64,000 nucleotides of DNA. Source: Companilactobacillus insicii (GTDB lineage: Bacteria > Bacillota > Bacilli > Lactobacillales > Lactobacillaceae). Below, in pieces: positions 9,411-19,585 of the stretch (the first letter of the stretch is position 1; the number at the start of each line of letters is the position of its first letter). The stretch is taken from NCBI RefSeq assembly GCF_003946015.1, contig NZ_RHNU01000009.1:1-64000 (forward strand), in the 5' to 3' direction. Both the position numbers and the translations under genes were made by a program. Below the pieces are notes generated by a model that ran no database searches, was not told where the DNA came from, and saw only the letters and a list, made by a program, of their open reading frames with translations.

Positions 9411-10850
9411 CTAGAGAATATAACGCGATAGATCTTGATCATCAGCAATTTTGCCAACTTGTTCTTTGACATACTCACGGGTAATTGTAATATCCCCCAT
9501 TTGCATATCAGGACCTTCATACAAAATGTCTGCCAAAATCTTTTCTAGAACTGTTGCCAACCTTCTGGCACCAATATTCTGATTAGTATTATTAAGGTTG
9601 AAAGCAATTTTTGCAATCTCCTCCACTGATTCTTTAGTAAAAGTTAAATGAATCCCATCTGCACGAGTCAATGCCACGTATTGCTTTGTCAAAGCATTAT
9701 CAGGTTTAGTCAAAATTTGAATAAAGTCAGCTTCGGTTAAATCTTGTAACTCAACACGAATTGGAAAACGACCTTGTAACTCGGCAATCAAATCACTTGG
9801 TTTACTTTCAGCAAAAGCACCGGATGCAATGAACAAAATGTGATCTGTATTAACAGCACCATATTTTGTATTTATTTGTGAACCTTCAACGATTGGAAGA
9901 ATATCACGTTGAACACCTTCACGAGAGACTTCTCCTGAAGTCTTCTTACTTCCGGCAGCAATTTTATCAAATTCATCAATAAAAATAATCCCATTGTTTT
10001 GAGTACGCTCAATAGCAGCTTGATAAATCTCATCATGATCAACACGTTTTTGAGATTCTTGTTGAATCAATACTTCACGTGCTTCACTAACAGTAAGTGT
10101 CCTAGTAATCATCTTTTTAGGCATCAAAGAATCCATCATTCCGCCCATATCAAGACCCATTTGAGCCATTTGATCATTCATAGGGTTAACCTTACGTGAT
10201 TCTTCAACCTTGATAGTAACTTCTCTATCTTCAAGTAATCCTTTATCCAATTGTTCTTTTACTGTCAAGCGCTGATCACGAACCTCATCAGTTACATCAG
10301 CGTTACTATCAGGATCATCATCGTTATTTTGACCACCCATAGCTTCTTGAAGATTGGCTGAATTTTGAAGATTATTTAACATGGACATAAAGTCCATATT
10401 ATTATTGTTATTTTGACGACGTTCTTTTTTAATTCCAGGAACCAATAACTTAACTAATTTTTTATCAACATCGCGACGAACTTCTGGACGAATCTCATCG
10501 AATTTTTCTTTTTCTTCCATTGTTACAGCTACATCGACCAAGTCACGCACCATAGATTCCACATCACGTCCAACATAACCGACTTCAGTAAACTTGGTAG
10601 CCTCAACTTTTACAAATGGGGCCTTAACGACTTTTGCTAAACGTCGAGCAATCTCAGTTTTACCAACACCAGTTGGTCCAATCATCATTAAGTTCTTAGG
10701 AGTTATTTCTTGTTGTAATTTCTTTGGAACCTGCATACGACGGTAACGATTGTACAATGCAATTGCTACCGCCTTTTTAGCATCATCTTGTCCAATAATA
10801 TAATTATCCAATTGAGCGACTATTTCTTTAGGTGTTAAAATGTTATCCAT
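9411..10850 (-). CDS. hslU: HslU ATPase of the HslUV protease (ClpY)
   Basis: A 479-residue AAA+ unfoldase that feeds proteins to the HslV peptidase. Walker A is GPTGVGKT at 58-65. Walker B is IIFIDEFDKIA near residue 290. The variable I domain, rich in Asn, Asp and Met, lies between them. The C-terminal tail DLSRYIL is the segment that inserts into HslV and activates it. It follows hslV by 15 bases. The length is slightly above the family average because of the long I domain. Confidence 0.97.
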   Translation of the reverse strand: MDNILTPKEIVAQLDNYIIGQDDAKKAVAIALYNRYRRMQVPKKLQQEITPKNLMMIGPTGVGKTEIARRLAKVVKAPFVKVEATKFTEVGYVGRDVESMVRDLVDVAVTMEEKEKFDEIRPEVRRDVDKKLVKLLVPGIKKERRQNNNNNMDFMSMLNNLQNSANLQEAMGGQNNDDDPDSNADVTDEVRDQRLTVKEQLDKGLLEDREVTIKVEESRKVNPMNDQMAQMGLDMGGMMDSLMPKKMITRTLTVSEAREVLIQQESQKRVDHDEIYQAAIERTQNNGIIFIDEFDKIAAGSKKTSGEVSREGVQRDILPIVEGSQINTKYGAVNTDHILFIASGAFAESKPSDLIAELQGRFPIRVELQDLTEADFIQILTKPDNALTKQYVALTRADGIHLTFTKESVEEIAKIAFNLNNTNQNIGARRLATVLEKILADILYEGPDMQMGDITITREYVKEQVGKIADDQDLSRYIL

Positions 10851-10865
10851 TTATTACTCTCCAAT

Positions 10866-11390
10866 TTAAAATTTGTCTGAAATAATATTATCGTTTGTAA
10901 AAATATCGATACCAGAAGCAATCTTAATTGCCTCACGTGCCATTTGTTCTGCATCCATGTCAGTTGCATGCCTTTGCATCGCAATAGCTGCAGCTTGGGC
11001 AAAATTACCACCTGAACCAATGGCTACAACATCCTCATCTGGTTCAATAATTTCGCCACTACCAGAAATTAATAATAAATTATCTTTATCCATGGCAATA
11101 AGCATAGCTTCTAGTTTTTGAAGAGTTGGATCTTTTCTCCAATCTTGTGCTAATTCCACAGCAGCACGTTTAAGATTACCTGAATATGATTTTAACTTTT
11201 TCTCTAACCAATCTTGTAATGTAATGGCATCAGCAACACCACCAGCGAAGCCGATAACAACTTGGTCATCAAAAATACGTCTGATCTTGTGTGCTGAACC
11301 TTTCATAATAAATTTTTCACTCAAAGTAACTTGTCCATCACCAGCAATAGCTGTATGTCCATCATGTTTAACCGCAACAATAGTTGTCAT
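10866..11390 (-). CDS. hslV: HslV peptidase of the HslUV protease (ClpQ)
   Basis: A 174-residue proteasome-beta-like threonine peptidase. The protein begins M-TTIVAVKHDG, so removal of Met would expose the catalytic Thr. GDGQVTLSEK and the glycine-rich IGSGGNFAQAAA are family features. The subunits form a double hexameric ring capped by HslU. It is located between xerC and hslU, the standard Firmicutes order. Confidence 0.96.
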   Translation of the reverse strand: MTTIVAVKHDGHTAIAGDGQVTLSEKFIMKGSAHKIRRIFDDQVVIGFAGGVADAITLQDWLEKKLKSYSGNLKRAAVELAQDWRKDPTLQKLEAMLIAMDKDNLLLISGSGEIIEPDEDVVAIGSGGNFAQAAAIAMQRHATDMDAEQMAREAIKIASGIDIFTNDNIISDKF

Positions 11391-11403
11391 TTATTTACCT
11401 TCC

Positions 11404-12303
11404 TTACCTTGGAAAATATTTTTTATAATCTTTTTGTAGATGTTCCATCGTCACATGCGTATAAATCTGGGTAGTTGAAAGACTTGAATGTCCAAGTAAT
11501 TCCTGAACGGTTCTCAAATCAGCCCCATGATCCAACATGTGTGTGGCAAAAGTGTGACGAATCATATGGGGATGTATATCCGAGGTCAAACTGGTTTTTT
11601 TAATAATTTGATTCAAAATATATTCAATTCCCCGACTAGTCAAACCTTTACCACGGTTATTTACAAAGACAAATTGATGATCTTGATTATTAGCTGACAT
11701 CAATTTCTTTCTGCCATCATCAATATAACGCGTCAGTGCATTTTTAGAGTAACTACCAAAAGGAACATAACGATCCTTATCACCCTTACCATGTACAAGA
11801 ACAATTCCATTATTAAAATCCAATTGTTCTAAAGTTAAGTTAGCACATTCACTAACACGCATTCCTGTGGCATATAATAATTCTAACAAAGCTGAGTTTC
11901 TCTCAGAAAGAGCATCGTCACCCTTCACAGCCTCAAACAGTTGATTCATTTCTTTTTCATAAAAGAAACGAGGTAATTTTCGACCCTTACGCCGTAATTG
12001 AACTAAGTCAAATGGATTAGCTTTAATAAACTTATTGCGAAGCATGAAATTATAAAATGAACGCAACGCAGAAATTCTCCTAGCCACTGTCTCATCAGCA
12101 TAATCCTTCTCATCAAGGTACGTTAAATAGGTTTCAACATCAACACGATTGACTTGAGTGAAACCTTTAAATCCACCATTCTGATCAAGAAACTTCATAA
12201 AATTATTAATGTCTTCTAAATAAGAATTCTTAGTATCTTCAGAATAATGATGATTTATCATCAAATAATCAATAAACTTATCGATTAAGTCTTGTTCAAT
12301 CAC
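11404..12303 (-). CDS. xerC: Tyrosine recombinase XerC
   Basis: A 299-residue site-specific recombinase that acts with XerD at dif to resolve chromosome dimers. Catalytic residues are visible in ATGMRVSE, HMIRHTFATH and the nucleophile Tyr in TTQIYTHV. The N-terminal SAM-like DNA-binding domain covers residues 1-85. Translation starts at a GTG overlapping the topA stop by one base, so the genes are coupled. Position after topA distinguishes it from the xerD-like gene at 34.5 kb. Confidence 0.92.
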   Translation of the reverse strand: MIEQDLIDKFIDYLMINHHYSEDTKNSYLEDINNFMKFLDQNGGFKGFTQVNRVDVETYLTYLDEKDYADETVARRISALRSFYNFMLRNKFIKANPFDLVQLRRKGRKLPRFFYEKEMNQLFEAVKGDDALSERNSALLELLYATGMRVSECANLTLEQLDFNNGIVLVHGKGDKDRYVPFGSYSKNALTRYIDDGRKKLMSANNQDHQFVFVNNRGKGLTSRGIEYILNQIIKKTSLTSDIHPHMIRHTFATHMLDHGADLRTVQELLGHSSLSTTQIYTHVTMEHLQKDYKKYFPR

Positions 12304-14387
12304 TATTTTTGAACCTGCTCTTCATAATCACCATTTGGACATAATACTTGGCGACCACCTTTAACTTTCTTTTCGACTAAGTAATGGCCATCCTTAGGAC
12401 AATCACGTCCAATTGGCTTGTCCCATGAAACGAAATCACAATCGGGATATCTCGAACAACCGTAGAAAATACGATTCTTCTTAGATTTTCTTTCAATAAC
12501 TTGCCCCTTCTTACACTTAGGACAAATTACACCAATTTCTTTAACAATTGGTTTTGTGTTACGACAATCAGGGAATCTTGAACAAGCATAGAACTTACCG
12601 TAGCGTCCCATTTTAATAACCATTGGTGCACCACAGACGTCACAATCCATACCTGCTGGTTCGTCTTTAATTTGAACCTTTTCAATTTTACTCTCAGCTG
12701 ATTCAAGTTCTTTAGCAAAAGGCTTGTAGTAATGGTCAACTACTTCGACCCAATCTTCTTTACCTTCTTCAATTTCATCTAATTCATCTTCAAGATGAGC
12801 TGTAAAATCGATATTAACAACATCAGGGAAATAATCTTGAATCAAATTATCAACTATTTCACCAAGTTCTGTTGGTTCAAAACTCTTACCATTTAGCTTA
12901 ACGTAATAACGTCTTTGAATAGTATCAATAGTTGGAGCATAAGTTGATGGACGACCAACACCATTTTCTTCTAGCGCTTTAACCAATGAAGCTTCAGTAA
13001 ATCTTGCTGGTGGTTGCGTGAAATGTTGTGCAGGATCATTTGATTGTAATTTCGCCTTGTCACCTTCAGCTAATTCAGGAAGAATATTATCCTTCTTGTT
13101 AGATTCTGAAGTACTTTGGTAAACCTTACGATAACCTTCAAACTTAATCTTAGAACCATTTGCTCTAAACATAACTCCATTTTGAGTCAAATCAACTGTC
13201 ATCGTATCATAAACTGCTGGTGTCATTTGACTAGCAACAAATCTTGACCAAATCAATTCGTACAAACGAAATTGATCGCGACTCAAGATTTCTTTTAAAG
13301 ATTTAGGTGTACGTAAAACCGAAGAAGGTCTAATGGCCTCATGGGCATCTTGAGCACCTTCTTGGTTTTTATCTTTACGCATTTTCACGGCTGCGAAAGG
13401 TTCACCATATTCTTCATGAATAAATTCTGATGCTTCAGTTTGAGCCACTTTAGAGATACGCTTAGAATCAGTACGCATATAAGTAATTAAACCTACGGTA
13501 CCCTCTTTTCGGCCAAGATTGATTCCTTCATAAAGTTGTTGGGCAATCATCATTGTTTTTCTAGTTTTAAAATTCAACTTGCGGTTTGCTTCTTGTTGAA
13601 GTGAACTAGTTGTAAATGGTGCTGCTGGGAATCTTTTACGTTCTTTCTTAGTTACTTTCTCAATTTCAAAATCATCTTTTTTGTTTATACGACCAAGGAT
13701 ATCCTGAACTTGATCATTATCCTTGAGTTCAACTTTTTTATGATCAACTCCATAAAAATTAGCTTTGAACTTGTCTTTACCATGCTTGAACAAAGATTCA
13801 ATAGTCCAATATTCTTCTGGTACAAACTTTTTAATTTCTTTTTCACGTTCAATAACTAACTTCAATGCGATTGATTGAACACGACCAGCACTTAATCCCT
13901 TTTTAACTTTTGCCCAAAGAATTGGTGAAATCGAATAACCTACCAATCTGTCAAGAACACGACGTGCTTGTTGGGCATCAACCAAATTCATATCGATACT
14001 GCGAGGCGTTTTGAATGCTTGCTTAACTGTATCTTTCGTAATTTCATTAAATACAACACGATTCTTACCATCAACATCCAATCCTAATAAGTGAGAAACA
14101 TGCCATGCAATGGCTTCTCCTTCACGATCCGGATCGGCTGCAAGATAAACTCTTTTGGCCTTTTTAGCCTCTTTCTTTAAATCTTTAATAACAGGGCCTT
14201 TACCACGGATGGAAATATACTTAGGTTCGTAGTTATGCTCGATATCTACACCCATCTGACTCTTAGGTAAATCACGAACATGACCCAAACTAGCTACTAC
14301 ATGGTAATTACGTCCCAAATACTTTTCGATTGTTTTTGCTTTTGAGGGTGATTCAACGATCACCAAGTTCTTTTGTTTCGCTGGCAC
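12303..14387 (-). CDS. topA: DNA topoisomerase I
   Basis: A 694-residue type IA topoisomerase that relaxes negative supercoils. The TOPRIM domain starts [17 protein letters not shown] near residue 9 and contains DPDREGEA. The catalytic tyrosine is Tyr303 in ITYMRTDS. The C-terminus has two four-cysteine zinc ribbons (CDVCG...CSRFPDC, CPKCK...CSRYPDC) and a third degenerate one. The start is a GTG behind AAGGAG. It heads the topA-xerC-hslVU unit. Confidence 0.97.
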   Translation of the reverse strand: MPAKQKNLVIVESPSKAKTIEKYLGRNYHVVASLGHVRDLPKSQMGVDIEHNYEPKYISIRGKGPVIKDLKKEAKKAKRVYLAADPDREGEAIAWHVSHLLGLDVDGKNRVVFNEITKDTVKQAFKTPRSIDMNLVDAQQARRVLDRLVGYSISPILWAKVKKGLSAGRVQSIALKLVIEREKEIKKFVPEEYWTIESLFKHGKDKFKANFYGVDHKKVELKDNDQVQDILGRINKKDDFEIEKVTKKERKRFPAAPFTTSSLQQEANRKLNFKTRKTMMIAQQLYEGINLGRKEGTVGLITYMRTDSKRISKVAQTEASEFIHEEYGEPFAAVKMRKDKNQEGAQDAHEAIRPSSVLRTPKSLKEILSRDQFRLYELIWSRFVASQMTPAVYDTMTVDLTQNGVMFRANGSKIKFEGYRKVYQSTSESNKKDNILPELAEGDKAKLQSNDPAQHFTQPPARFTEASLVKALEENGVGRPSTYAPTIDTIQRRYYVKLNGKSFEPTELGEIVDNLIQDYFPDVVNIDFTAHLEDELDEIEEGKEDWVEVVDHYYKPFAKELESAESKIEKVQIKDEPAGMDCDVCGAPMVIKMGRYGKFYACSRFPDCRNTKPIVKEIGVICPKCKKGQVIERKSKKNRIFYGCSRYPDCDFVSWDKPIGRDCPKDGHYLVEKKVKGGRQVLCPNGDYEEQVQK

Positions 14388-14433
14388 GCAAAGTGCTCCT
14401 TTCTGAATGAATCAATTAAAAACTGTTCAATAT

Positions 14434-14459
14434 ATTATATGTTTTTTTAAAATTGTCAA
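14434..14459 (-). promoter_or_regulatory. Possible topA promoter
   Basis: On the minus strand TTGACA (14454-14459) and TATAAT (14434-14439) are both perfect hexamers, but the spacer is only 14 bases. A 16-base spacer to TAATAT is the alternative. The position about 50 bases before the topA start fits a promoter. Confidence 0.5.
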
Positions 14460-14500
14460 TTCAAATGATACATTTAATTGCTTAATTGCGAAAGCGTTAT

Positions 14501-15325
14501 CTACAATTCATTAAAATTAATTAACGGAATTGCACCTTCTTCTATCAATTTATTACATCCACGAGATAAGGAATCACTAATTTTTCCTGGTATTGCATAG
14601 ACATCACGATTCTCCTGTAATGCAATTTCCGCAGTAATTAATGATCCACTGCGTTCTTTAGCTTCAGTTACAATTACTTTTTGACTGACACCTGCGATTA
14701 TACGGTTTCGCTGAGGAAAATGCCACCTTCTTATGTGACACCCAGGTGGATATTCACTAATTACAAGTCCATACTCGAAGATTGAATCCTGTAATTTTTT
14801 ATTATTAGACGGGTAATAATCATCAAGACAATTACCAATTATGGCAATTGTATCAACATTGTTATTAATCGCCGACTGATGCGCCCAACCATCGACTCCT
14901 TTTGCTAATCCACTTACAACCGTATATTTTCCTTTGATTTTGGGTATCAATCCATTGATACATCGATAACTGTACTGTGTAGCTTCTCTAGCACCAACTA
15001 TGGCAATACAATTAGTTATTAGTAATTTAATATTCCCTCGATAAAACAATAATGCTGGAGGATTATATATTTCTCTTAAAGTACTAGGATATTCATCACT
15101 AAGATAATTTATGGCCAGAATTCCAGACGCATTTTGATCTCTAAATAATAGAAGAAACTGGTCAAATTTTTCCCAAGTCCATTTATTCTTTAAAAAAGAA
15201 AATGCATCTTGTTCCAGATTATCACTATTTTGTGAAATTTTAATAATTTTAAGCATTTCCTGATTTGAAATCATCAATGTAAGTCGACATTTAATTAAGA
15301 AATCTGTTAACTCGTTTATATTCAT
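14501..15325 (-). CDS. dprA: DNA-processing protein DprA (Smf)
   Basis: A 274-residue protein that binds incoming single-stranded DNA and loads RecA during natural transformation. The Rossmann-like core is visible: VGAREATQYSYRC near residue 108, SGLAKGVDGWAHQSA near 140, AIIGNCLDDYYP near 160, EYPPG near 190 and RSGSLITAEIALQENRDVYA near 230. It lacks the C-terminal winged-helix extension of some homologues. AAGGTGG precedes the ATG. It lies between rnhB and topA, the usual place in lactobacilli. Whether the strain is competent cannot be judged here. Confidence 0.92.
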   Translation of the reverse strand: MNINELTDFLIKCRLTLMISNQEMLKIIKISQNSDNLEQDAFSFLKNKWTWEKFDQFLLLFRDQNASGILAINYLSDEYPSTLREIYNPPALLFYRGNIKLLITNCIAIVGAREATQYSYRCINGLIPKIKGKYTVVSGLAKGVDGWAHQSAINNNVDTIAIIGNCLDDYYPSNNKKLQDSIFEYGLVISEYPPGCHIRRWHFPQRNRIIAGVSQKVIVTEAKERSGSLITAEIALQENRDVYAIPGKISDSLSRGCNKLIEEGAIPLINFNEL

Positions 15326-15351
15326 ATAAAAAAACCACCTTCATAACTAAA

Positions 15352-16137
15352 TTACGAAAATGGCGTTTTATATAACTTATTCGTATTACGAACTGGAGAA
15401 AAACTCATACGGTGAATTGGAGTTCTACCAAATTTGTCCAAAGCAAGAAGATGTTCTTTGGTACCATAACCATCATTTTTTAAAAATCCAAATTCTGGAT
15501 ACAACTTATCGTATGCACTCATTAATCGATCTCGAGAGACTTTAGCCACTATACTGGCAGCTCCAATGCTTAAAGATTTGGAATCTCCCTTAATTAACTT
15601 AGTCTGGCCAATGTTGACAGGAATTTTCATCGCATCAACTAAAATGTGATCTGGCTTTAAATATAATTTATTAATCGCATCTTTCATAACCAATTCAGTA
15701 GCATGGTAGATATTTTCTTTGTCAATAAGAGCCGAACTACCTACTCCAATACTTATATCAATAGCCTGTTCACAAATTTGTCGATACAACTTATCACGTT
15801 TTTTTTCGGTTAATTTTTTTGAATCATCAACTTCATATAACGTGTTGTCGGCGGGCAAAATAACCGCTGCCGTAACAACTGGTCCAGCTAATGGACCACG
15901 CCCAACCTCATCGACACCAGCTACTGTAAGACCATGATTCCAATAATCACGTTCTAAAAATTCTTTCTTGTGAAATTTTTCAATCAATTCATTTTGAAGC
16001 TGCTCTTTTTTAAAATATTGCGTCAATAATTTCTGAACACCAGTACGTTTATCATCTGCCAATAATTCTAAATCGTTCTGATCAACATTACCAGACAATA
16101 AAATTTTTACGTCCTTAATGGTCATTTTATTCTTCAT
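15352..16137 (-). CDS. rnhB: Ribonuclease HII
   Basis: A 261-residue enzyme that cleaves RNA in RNA/DNA hybrids and single misincorporated ribonucleotides. Catalytic acidic residues sit in GVDEVGRGPLAGP, LVDAMKI and KVSRDRL. I place the start at 16137 (MKNKMTIKD), because AGGTGA lies six bases upstream. The longer frame from 16155 has no ribosome site. The start overlaps the end of rbgA by 11 bases, indicating coupling. Confidence 0.94.
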   Translation of the reverse strand: MKNKMTIKDVKILLSGNVDQNDLELLADDKRTGVQKLLTQYFKKEQLQNELIEKFHKKEFLERDYWNHGLTVAGVDEVGRGPLAGPVVTAAVILPADNTLYEVDDSKKLTEKKRDKLYRQICEQAIDISIGVGSSALIDKENIYHATELVMKDAINKLYLKPDHILVDAMKIPVNIGQTKLIKGDSKSLSIGAASIVAKVSRDRLMSAYDKLYPEFGFLKNDGYGTKEHLLALDKFGRTPIHRMSFSPVRNTNKLYKTPFS

Positions 16138-16981
16138 AAAATTCACCTGGGACATCTAATGTAACTCGACCCAATTTTAGTTTTCGAATATCTTCAATAA
16201 TACGTCTAGAAGCACGATCATAGTCTTCCTTATAACCAAACTTTTCAGTTAAATGCATCAATAATTCTGGAGTAGTATGGTCAAATAAATCTGATTTTTC
16301 AAGATTATAAACATCTATTAATCGATCTAGATAATGTGTCTCTAAAAAGTCCAACGCATAAATTGCCACATCATCTGGAGCATAAATTTTATCCTTGATG
16401 GCACCCGAAAGAGCTAATTTCATCCCAACTTTGGGATCATCAATTTTGGGCCAAAGGATTCCTGGTGTATCTAATAGATCAATATCATACTTTGTTTTTA
16501 ACCAATTTTGATTTTTTGTAACACCAGGCTTATTACCAGTTACAGCAACGTTTTTTCCAACTATACGATTTAAAATAGTTGATTTACCAACGTTTGGTAT
16601 ACCAATACACATTGCTTTAATACGATAATTCTTAACACCATTTTTTTCATATTTAGCAATCTTTTCAGCCAGCTCTTGGTGAATCAAAGTATTAATTTTG
16701 CCTAATCCCTTGTTATGTTTGGCATCTAATTCAATTGATTTAGTTCCTTCTTGTTCAAAATTAAGCTTCCAATCATTTGTAAGCTTTGGATCCGCCAAAT
16801 CAGACTTGTTTAAAATAATAATATGTTTCTTTTGATCAATTATTTGTTCCAATACTGGATTTCTAGAGCTATAAGGCAAACGTGCATCAACAATTTCTAG
16901 CACAATATCAACCATTTTTAGCTTATCTTGTACTTGATTTTTTGCCTTATTCATATGTCCTGGATACCATTGTAACGCCAT
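16127..16981 (-). CDS. rbgA: Ribosome biogenesis GTPase RbgA (YlqF)
   Basis: A 284-residue circularly permuted GTPase needed for late 50S subunit assembly. The G4 motif NKSD comes before the G1 P-loop GIPNVGKST and the G3 DTPG, the permuted order that defines the family. The C-terminal helical domain contacts rRNA. The ATG at 16981 (MALQWYPGHM) has AGGTGA five bases upstream and is preferred to the GTG at 16990. It lies in the yozE-rbgA-rnhB operon. Confidence 0.95.
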   Translation of the reverse strand: MALQWYPGHMNKAKNQVQDKLKMVDIVLEIVDARLPYSSRNPVLEQIIDQKKHIIILNKSDLADPKLTNDWKLNFEQEGTKSIELDAKHNKGLGKINTLIHQELAEKIAKYEKNGVKNYRIKAMCIGIPNVGKSTILNRIVGKNVAVTGNKPGVTKNQNWLKTKYDIDLLDTPGILWPKIDDPKVGMKLALSGAIKDKIYAPDDVAIYALDFLETHYLDRLIDVYNLEKSDLFDHTTPELLMHLTEKFGYKEDYDRASRRIIEDIRKLKLGRVTLDVPGEFYEE

Positions 16982-16990
16982 ATTTATCAC

Positions 16991-17215
16991 CTATTTTCTA
17001 TCAGTGTCTTGATACTTTTGATACGCTTCATCAAAAATCGTCATACTTGGTAAATAACCAGCATTTAATTCTAGATAGTCAGAAATTTTTTCGTAATCTG
17101 TTTCTTGTTTAGGAAAAGACTGATCTCGATGTGCATTAGCCGCGAATTCCGCTTCAGGCTCAGTACTATCCGCATTTCTCAATGTCATCAAAAACTCATA
17201 AAAACTACGTTTCAT
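16991..17215 (-). CDS. yozE: YozE family (UPF0346) small protein
   Basis: A 74-residue soluble protein matching the YozE SAM-like fold family of Firmicutes (N-terminus MKRSFYEFLMTLRN, later YLPSMTIFDEAYQKY). No biochemical role is established. A strong AAGGAGG lies before the ATG. The stop codon lies ten bases before the rbgA start, so the two are translated from one message. Confidence 0.85.
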   Translation of the reverse strand: MKRSFYEFLMTLRNADSTEPEAEFAANAHRDQSFPKQETDYEKISDYLELNAGYLPSMTIFDEAYQKYQDTDRK

Positions 17216-17235
17216 TGCTCCTCCTTAAGTAAGTC

Positions 17236-17835
17236 CTATTGCTTACTGGTAATCTTCTCATTCATAATATCAAATTGAAGTTTATTATTCTTTAAATCAA
17301 TCTTTTTGGCACGAATTCCATATCCCTCTTTAGTCGTAAATTTAGTAAATTTAAGCAAGATTGTTTTATCTTTACTATTAACACTGACCCATTCAGGAAT
17401 TTTAAAGCTATTATTGATGTAATTCATAACAAATGATATTGGTAATGATAACTCACCAATTCTGATATCTCGTGCTTTCAACAAAACATCCCCATTCGTC
17501 TTAGCATAGGGTGTCATAACTAGGGCAAAATGAATTTTAGAACCCAGGAATGCAATTGCGCCAGTCAATTCAGCATTAGTTTTTTTCAACTTAAGTTGAT
17601 ATTCGGTTTTTCCATCATTCAAAGTATTCTTTAAATAATACTGTGCCATTTTATTGGCTTCGTCCTTATTCATATCAACACTAAAGACCTTATTGTCTTG
17701 TGATTCTATATTTGATGTTACTTTATATGTCTCGCTACTAGAACTTAATACTTTAGTACCTAAAATACCTATACCAACTACTAAAACAGCAACAAGTGCG
17801 ATAAATGCATATTTCCAATAATTTCTATTCTTCAT
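17236..17835 (-). CDS. ypmS: YpmS family membrane-anchored protein (DUF2140)
   Basis: A 199-residue protein with one N-terminal membrane segment (about residues 9-27) and an extracellular domain of the YpmS type. The function is unknown. The start lies two bases after the SGNH hydrolase stop codon and has only a weak ribosome site, suggesting coupling. The same pair, ypmR-ypmS, occurs in Bacillus, which supports a shared envelope role. Confidence 0.8.
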   Translation of the reverse strand: MKNRNYWKYAFIALVAVLVVGIGILGTKVLSSSSETYKVTSNIESQDNKVFSVDMNKDEANKMAQYYLKNTLNDGKTEYQLKLKKTNAELTGAIAFLGSKIHFALVMTPYAKTNGDVLLKARDIRIGELSLPISFVMNYINNSFKIPEWVSVNSKDKTILLKFTKFTTKEGYGIRAKKIDLKNNKLQFDIMNEKITSKQ

Positions 17836-17837
17836 AA

Positions 17838-18698
17838 CTATTTAATCAGCCATTCCTTCGATGTTTTACTTACTTCCTCAAAAACCTTAGCAGTCATCAT
17901 ATCATATCCAGTAGCATTCGGATGAAAGTGATCTCCATTGTATAAATATGGATTGACACCATCTTTTTTGATCTTTTTCATCGTTCTTTTTGACGTATAC
18001 AAATTATTAATATCTACGAAATAAGTAACATTTACTGTAGAGGCCACCTGTGCAGAAGCTTTATTCCAATTGATAAAGGCTGTCTTAGCATCTTTTACAT
18101 TAGATAAATAAATACTAAATGGATTATAAATACCAATCAAATAAATCGGTGAATTACTATTGTAACTTCTAATATCAGATAACAATTGTTTTAAACGTTC
18201 ATCAAACTGTGTTTGTTCATTACTAATGTCAGATGCAGTCAAATCAATTCCCTTACGTTTTAGTAAATGCATGAAGTCATTACCACCAACAGTAACTGTA
18301 ATAATATCAGCTTTGGGAAGATCTTTATGCATTTTTTTGTCGTTTTGAATACGTGTCATTATTTGATTGCTAGTATCACCTGAAACGCCATAATTGTAAG
18401 CATTAGTCTTTACTTTGTACTTGTCAGTAACTTTTTTCTTCAATCTTGTTACATAACCACCGCCAATTGATTTGGAATCACCAACGCCTTGAGTCAAAGA
18501 ATCGCCAATTGCGACTATATTGATCTCGCTTTTTTTAGTAATAACCTTCTTCTTCTTTTTTTCTACAACTTTTTCAGTTTTAGCAGTATTAATAGTCGTG
18601 CTGTTTGGTTTTGATTGGATAAAATAATAACTCAATCCACCGCCAATTACTACTAAAATAACCACAATTAATGTGATCCAAACACTTTTTTTCTTCAT
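17838..18698 (-). CDS. SGNH/GDSL-family lipase/acylhydrolase (YpmR-like)
   Basis: A 286-residue protein with an N-terminal signal anchor (residues 5-27), a lysine-rich linker and an extracellular SGNH hydrolase domain. The blocks are AIGDSLTQGVGD (nucleophile Ser), GVSGDTSNQI, VTVGGNDF (oxyanion Gly and Asn) and GDHFHPNATGY (Asp and His). The likely activity is hydrolysis of an ester on lipid or cell-wall polymer; the substrate is not known. It is followed directly by ypmS and preceded by the degV terminator. Confidence 0.87.
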   Translation of the reverse strand: MKKKSVWITLIVVILVVIGGGLSYYFIQSKPNSTTINTAKTEKVVEKKKKKVITKKSEINIVAIGDSLTQGVGDSKSIGGGYVTRLKKKVTDKYKVKTNAYNYGVSGDTSNQIMTRIQNDKKMHKDLPKADIITVTVGGNDFMHLLKRKGIDLTASDISNEQTQFDERLKQLLSDIRSYNSNSPIYLIGIYNPFSIYLSNVKDAKTAFINWNKASAQVASTVNVTYFVDINNLYTSKRTMKKIKKDGVNPYLYNGDHFHPNATGYDMMTAKVFEEVSKTSKEWLIK

Positions 18699-18718
18699 AT
18701 ACTAATCCATCTTTCAAA

Positions 18719-18744
18719 AAAAGCTGATGTTTTCATCAGCTTTT
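18719..18744 (-). terminator. Rho-independent terminator of the degV gene
   Basis: A perfect 11-base stem (AAAAGCTGATG/CATCAGCTTTT) with a 4-base loop, followed by further T residues on the minus strand. It overlaps the degV stop codon. Confidence 0.9.
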
Positions 18745-19585
18745 ACTCTGTATAAAATTCAATTGCAAATGCTCCTGATCCGGCATGGGTTGCAATAACC
18801 GGGCTAGTTACTCTAATAAGTAAAGGAACATCTGGTACTATTTCTTTTAGTTTATCTTTTAGTTCATTAACATAATCTAATTTATCAACATATGAAATAC
18901 CAATAGCCTTAATGTTTTCCAGACTCTTGATTTCTTCCATAACATTATTCATATACTTTTCAATGGTTTTACGACCTCGACCACGCTTAGCAATATCAAG
19001 ACTATTGTTTTTCAAAGTCAAAACCAAATTTATATTCAATAAAGTTGACAAAGTACTAGCAAATCGACTTAATCGCCCACCACGAAGGATATTTTCAATG
19101 CTTGTAACACCCATATATAAATAAGTATGATCTCGAATCACTTCAATAGCTTTTTTAATTTCCTCTATGGACTTACCTTCTTGTGCAAGTTGAGCTGCAC
19201 ATATAACTTGAAATGCTAAAGCACGATCAGTAAATTCTGTATCAACAACTTCCATATGGCGATCAGTCATTTCAGCAACTTGTCTAGCAGCATTAACTGT
19301 ACCACTAATGGACTCTGTCATATTCAATGAAAGAATATCCGTATAGTCATCAGGAACATCATCGATAATCTTCATGAATGTACCAATTGATGGTTGAGAT
19401 GTTTTTGGCAATTCGTTTGAAGAATCCATTTCTTTAACGAATTCTTCACGAGTTATATCGACACCATCGGTATAAGTATTGCCGTCGATGTTAATTGTAA
19501 GTGGAACAACTCCAATATCAAATTTTTTAATTTCTTCTGGAGTGATTTGTACCGACGAATCGGTAAGGATCTTTACTTTGCTCAT
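18743..19585 (-). CDS. DegV family fatty-acid-binding protein (FakB type)
   Basis: A 280-residue DegV-fold protein. Relatives (FakB) bind a fatty acid and present it to FakA kinase, so that exogenous fatty acids enter phospholipids as acyl-phosphate. Typical segments are KILTDSSVQITPEE at the N-terminus, KTSQPSIGTF near residue 60 and NILRGGRLSR near 162. GAGGG precedes the ATG. It is transcribed alone, with its own terminator. Lactobacilli usually hold several copies with different acyl preference, which cannot be predicted here. Confidence 0.88.
   Translation of the reverse strand: MSKVKILTDSSVQITPEEIKKFDIGVVPLTINIDGNTYTDGVDITREEFVKEMDSSNELPKTSQPSIGTFMKIIDDVPDDYTDILSLNMTESISGTVNAARQVAEMTDRHMEVVDTEFTDRALAFQVICAAQLAQEGKSIEEIKKAIEVIRDHTYLYMGVTSIENILRGGRLSRFASTLSTLLNINLVLTLKNNSLDIAKRGRGRKTIEKYMNNVMEEIKSLENIKAIGISYVDKLDYVNELKDKLKEIVPDVPLLIRVTSPVIATHAGSGAFAIEFYTE

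Noticed and set aside
14489-14502. cre-like sequence CGAAAGCGTTATCT between dprA and topA
   Set aside because: Only 12 of 14 matches with both end bases wrong, overlapping the dprA stop and upstream of a housekeeping gene. Chance is likely.
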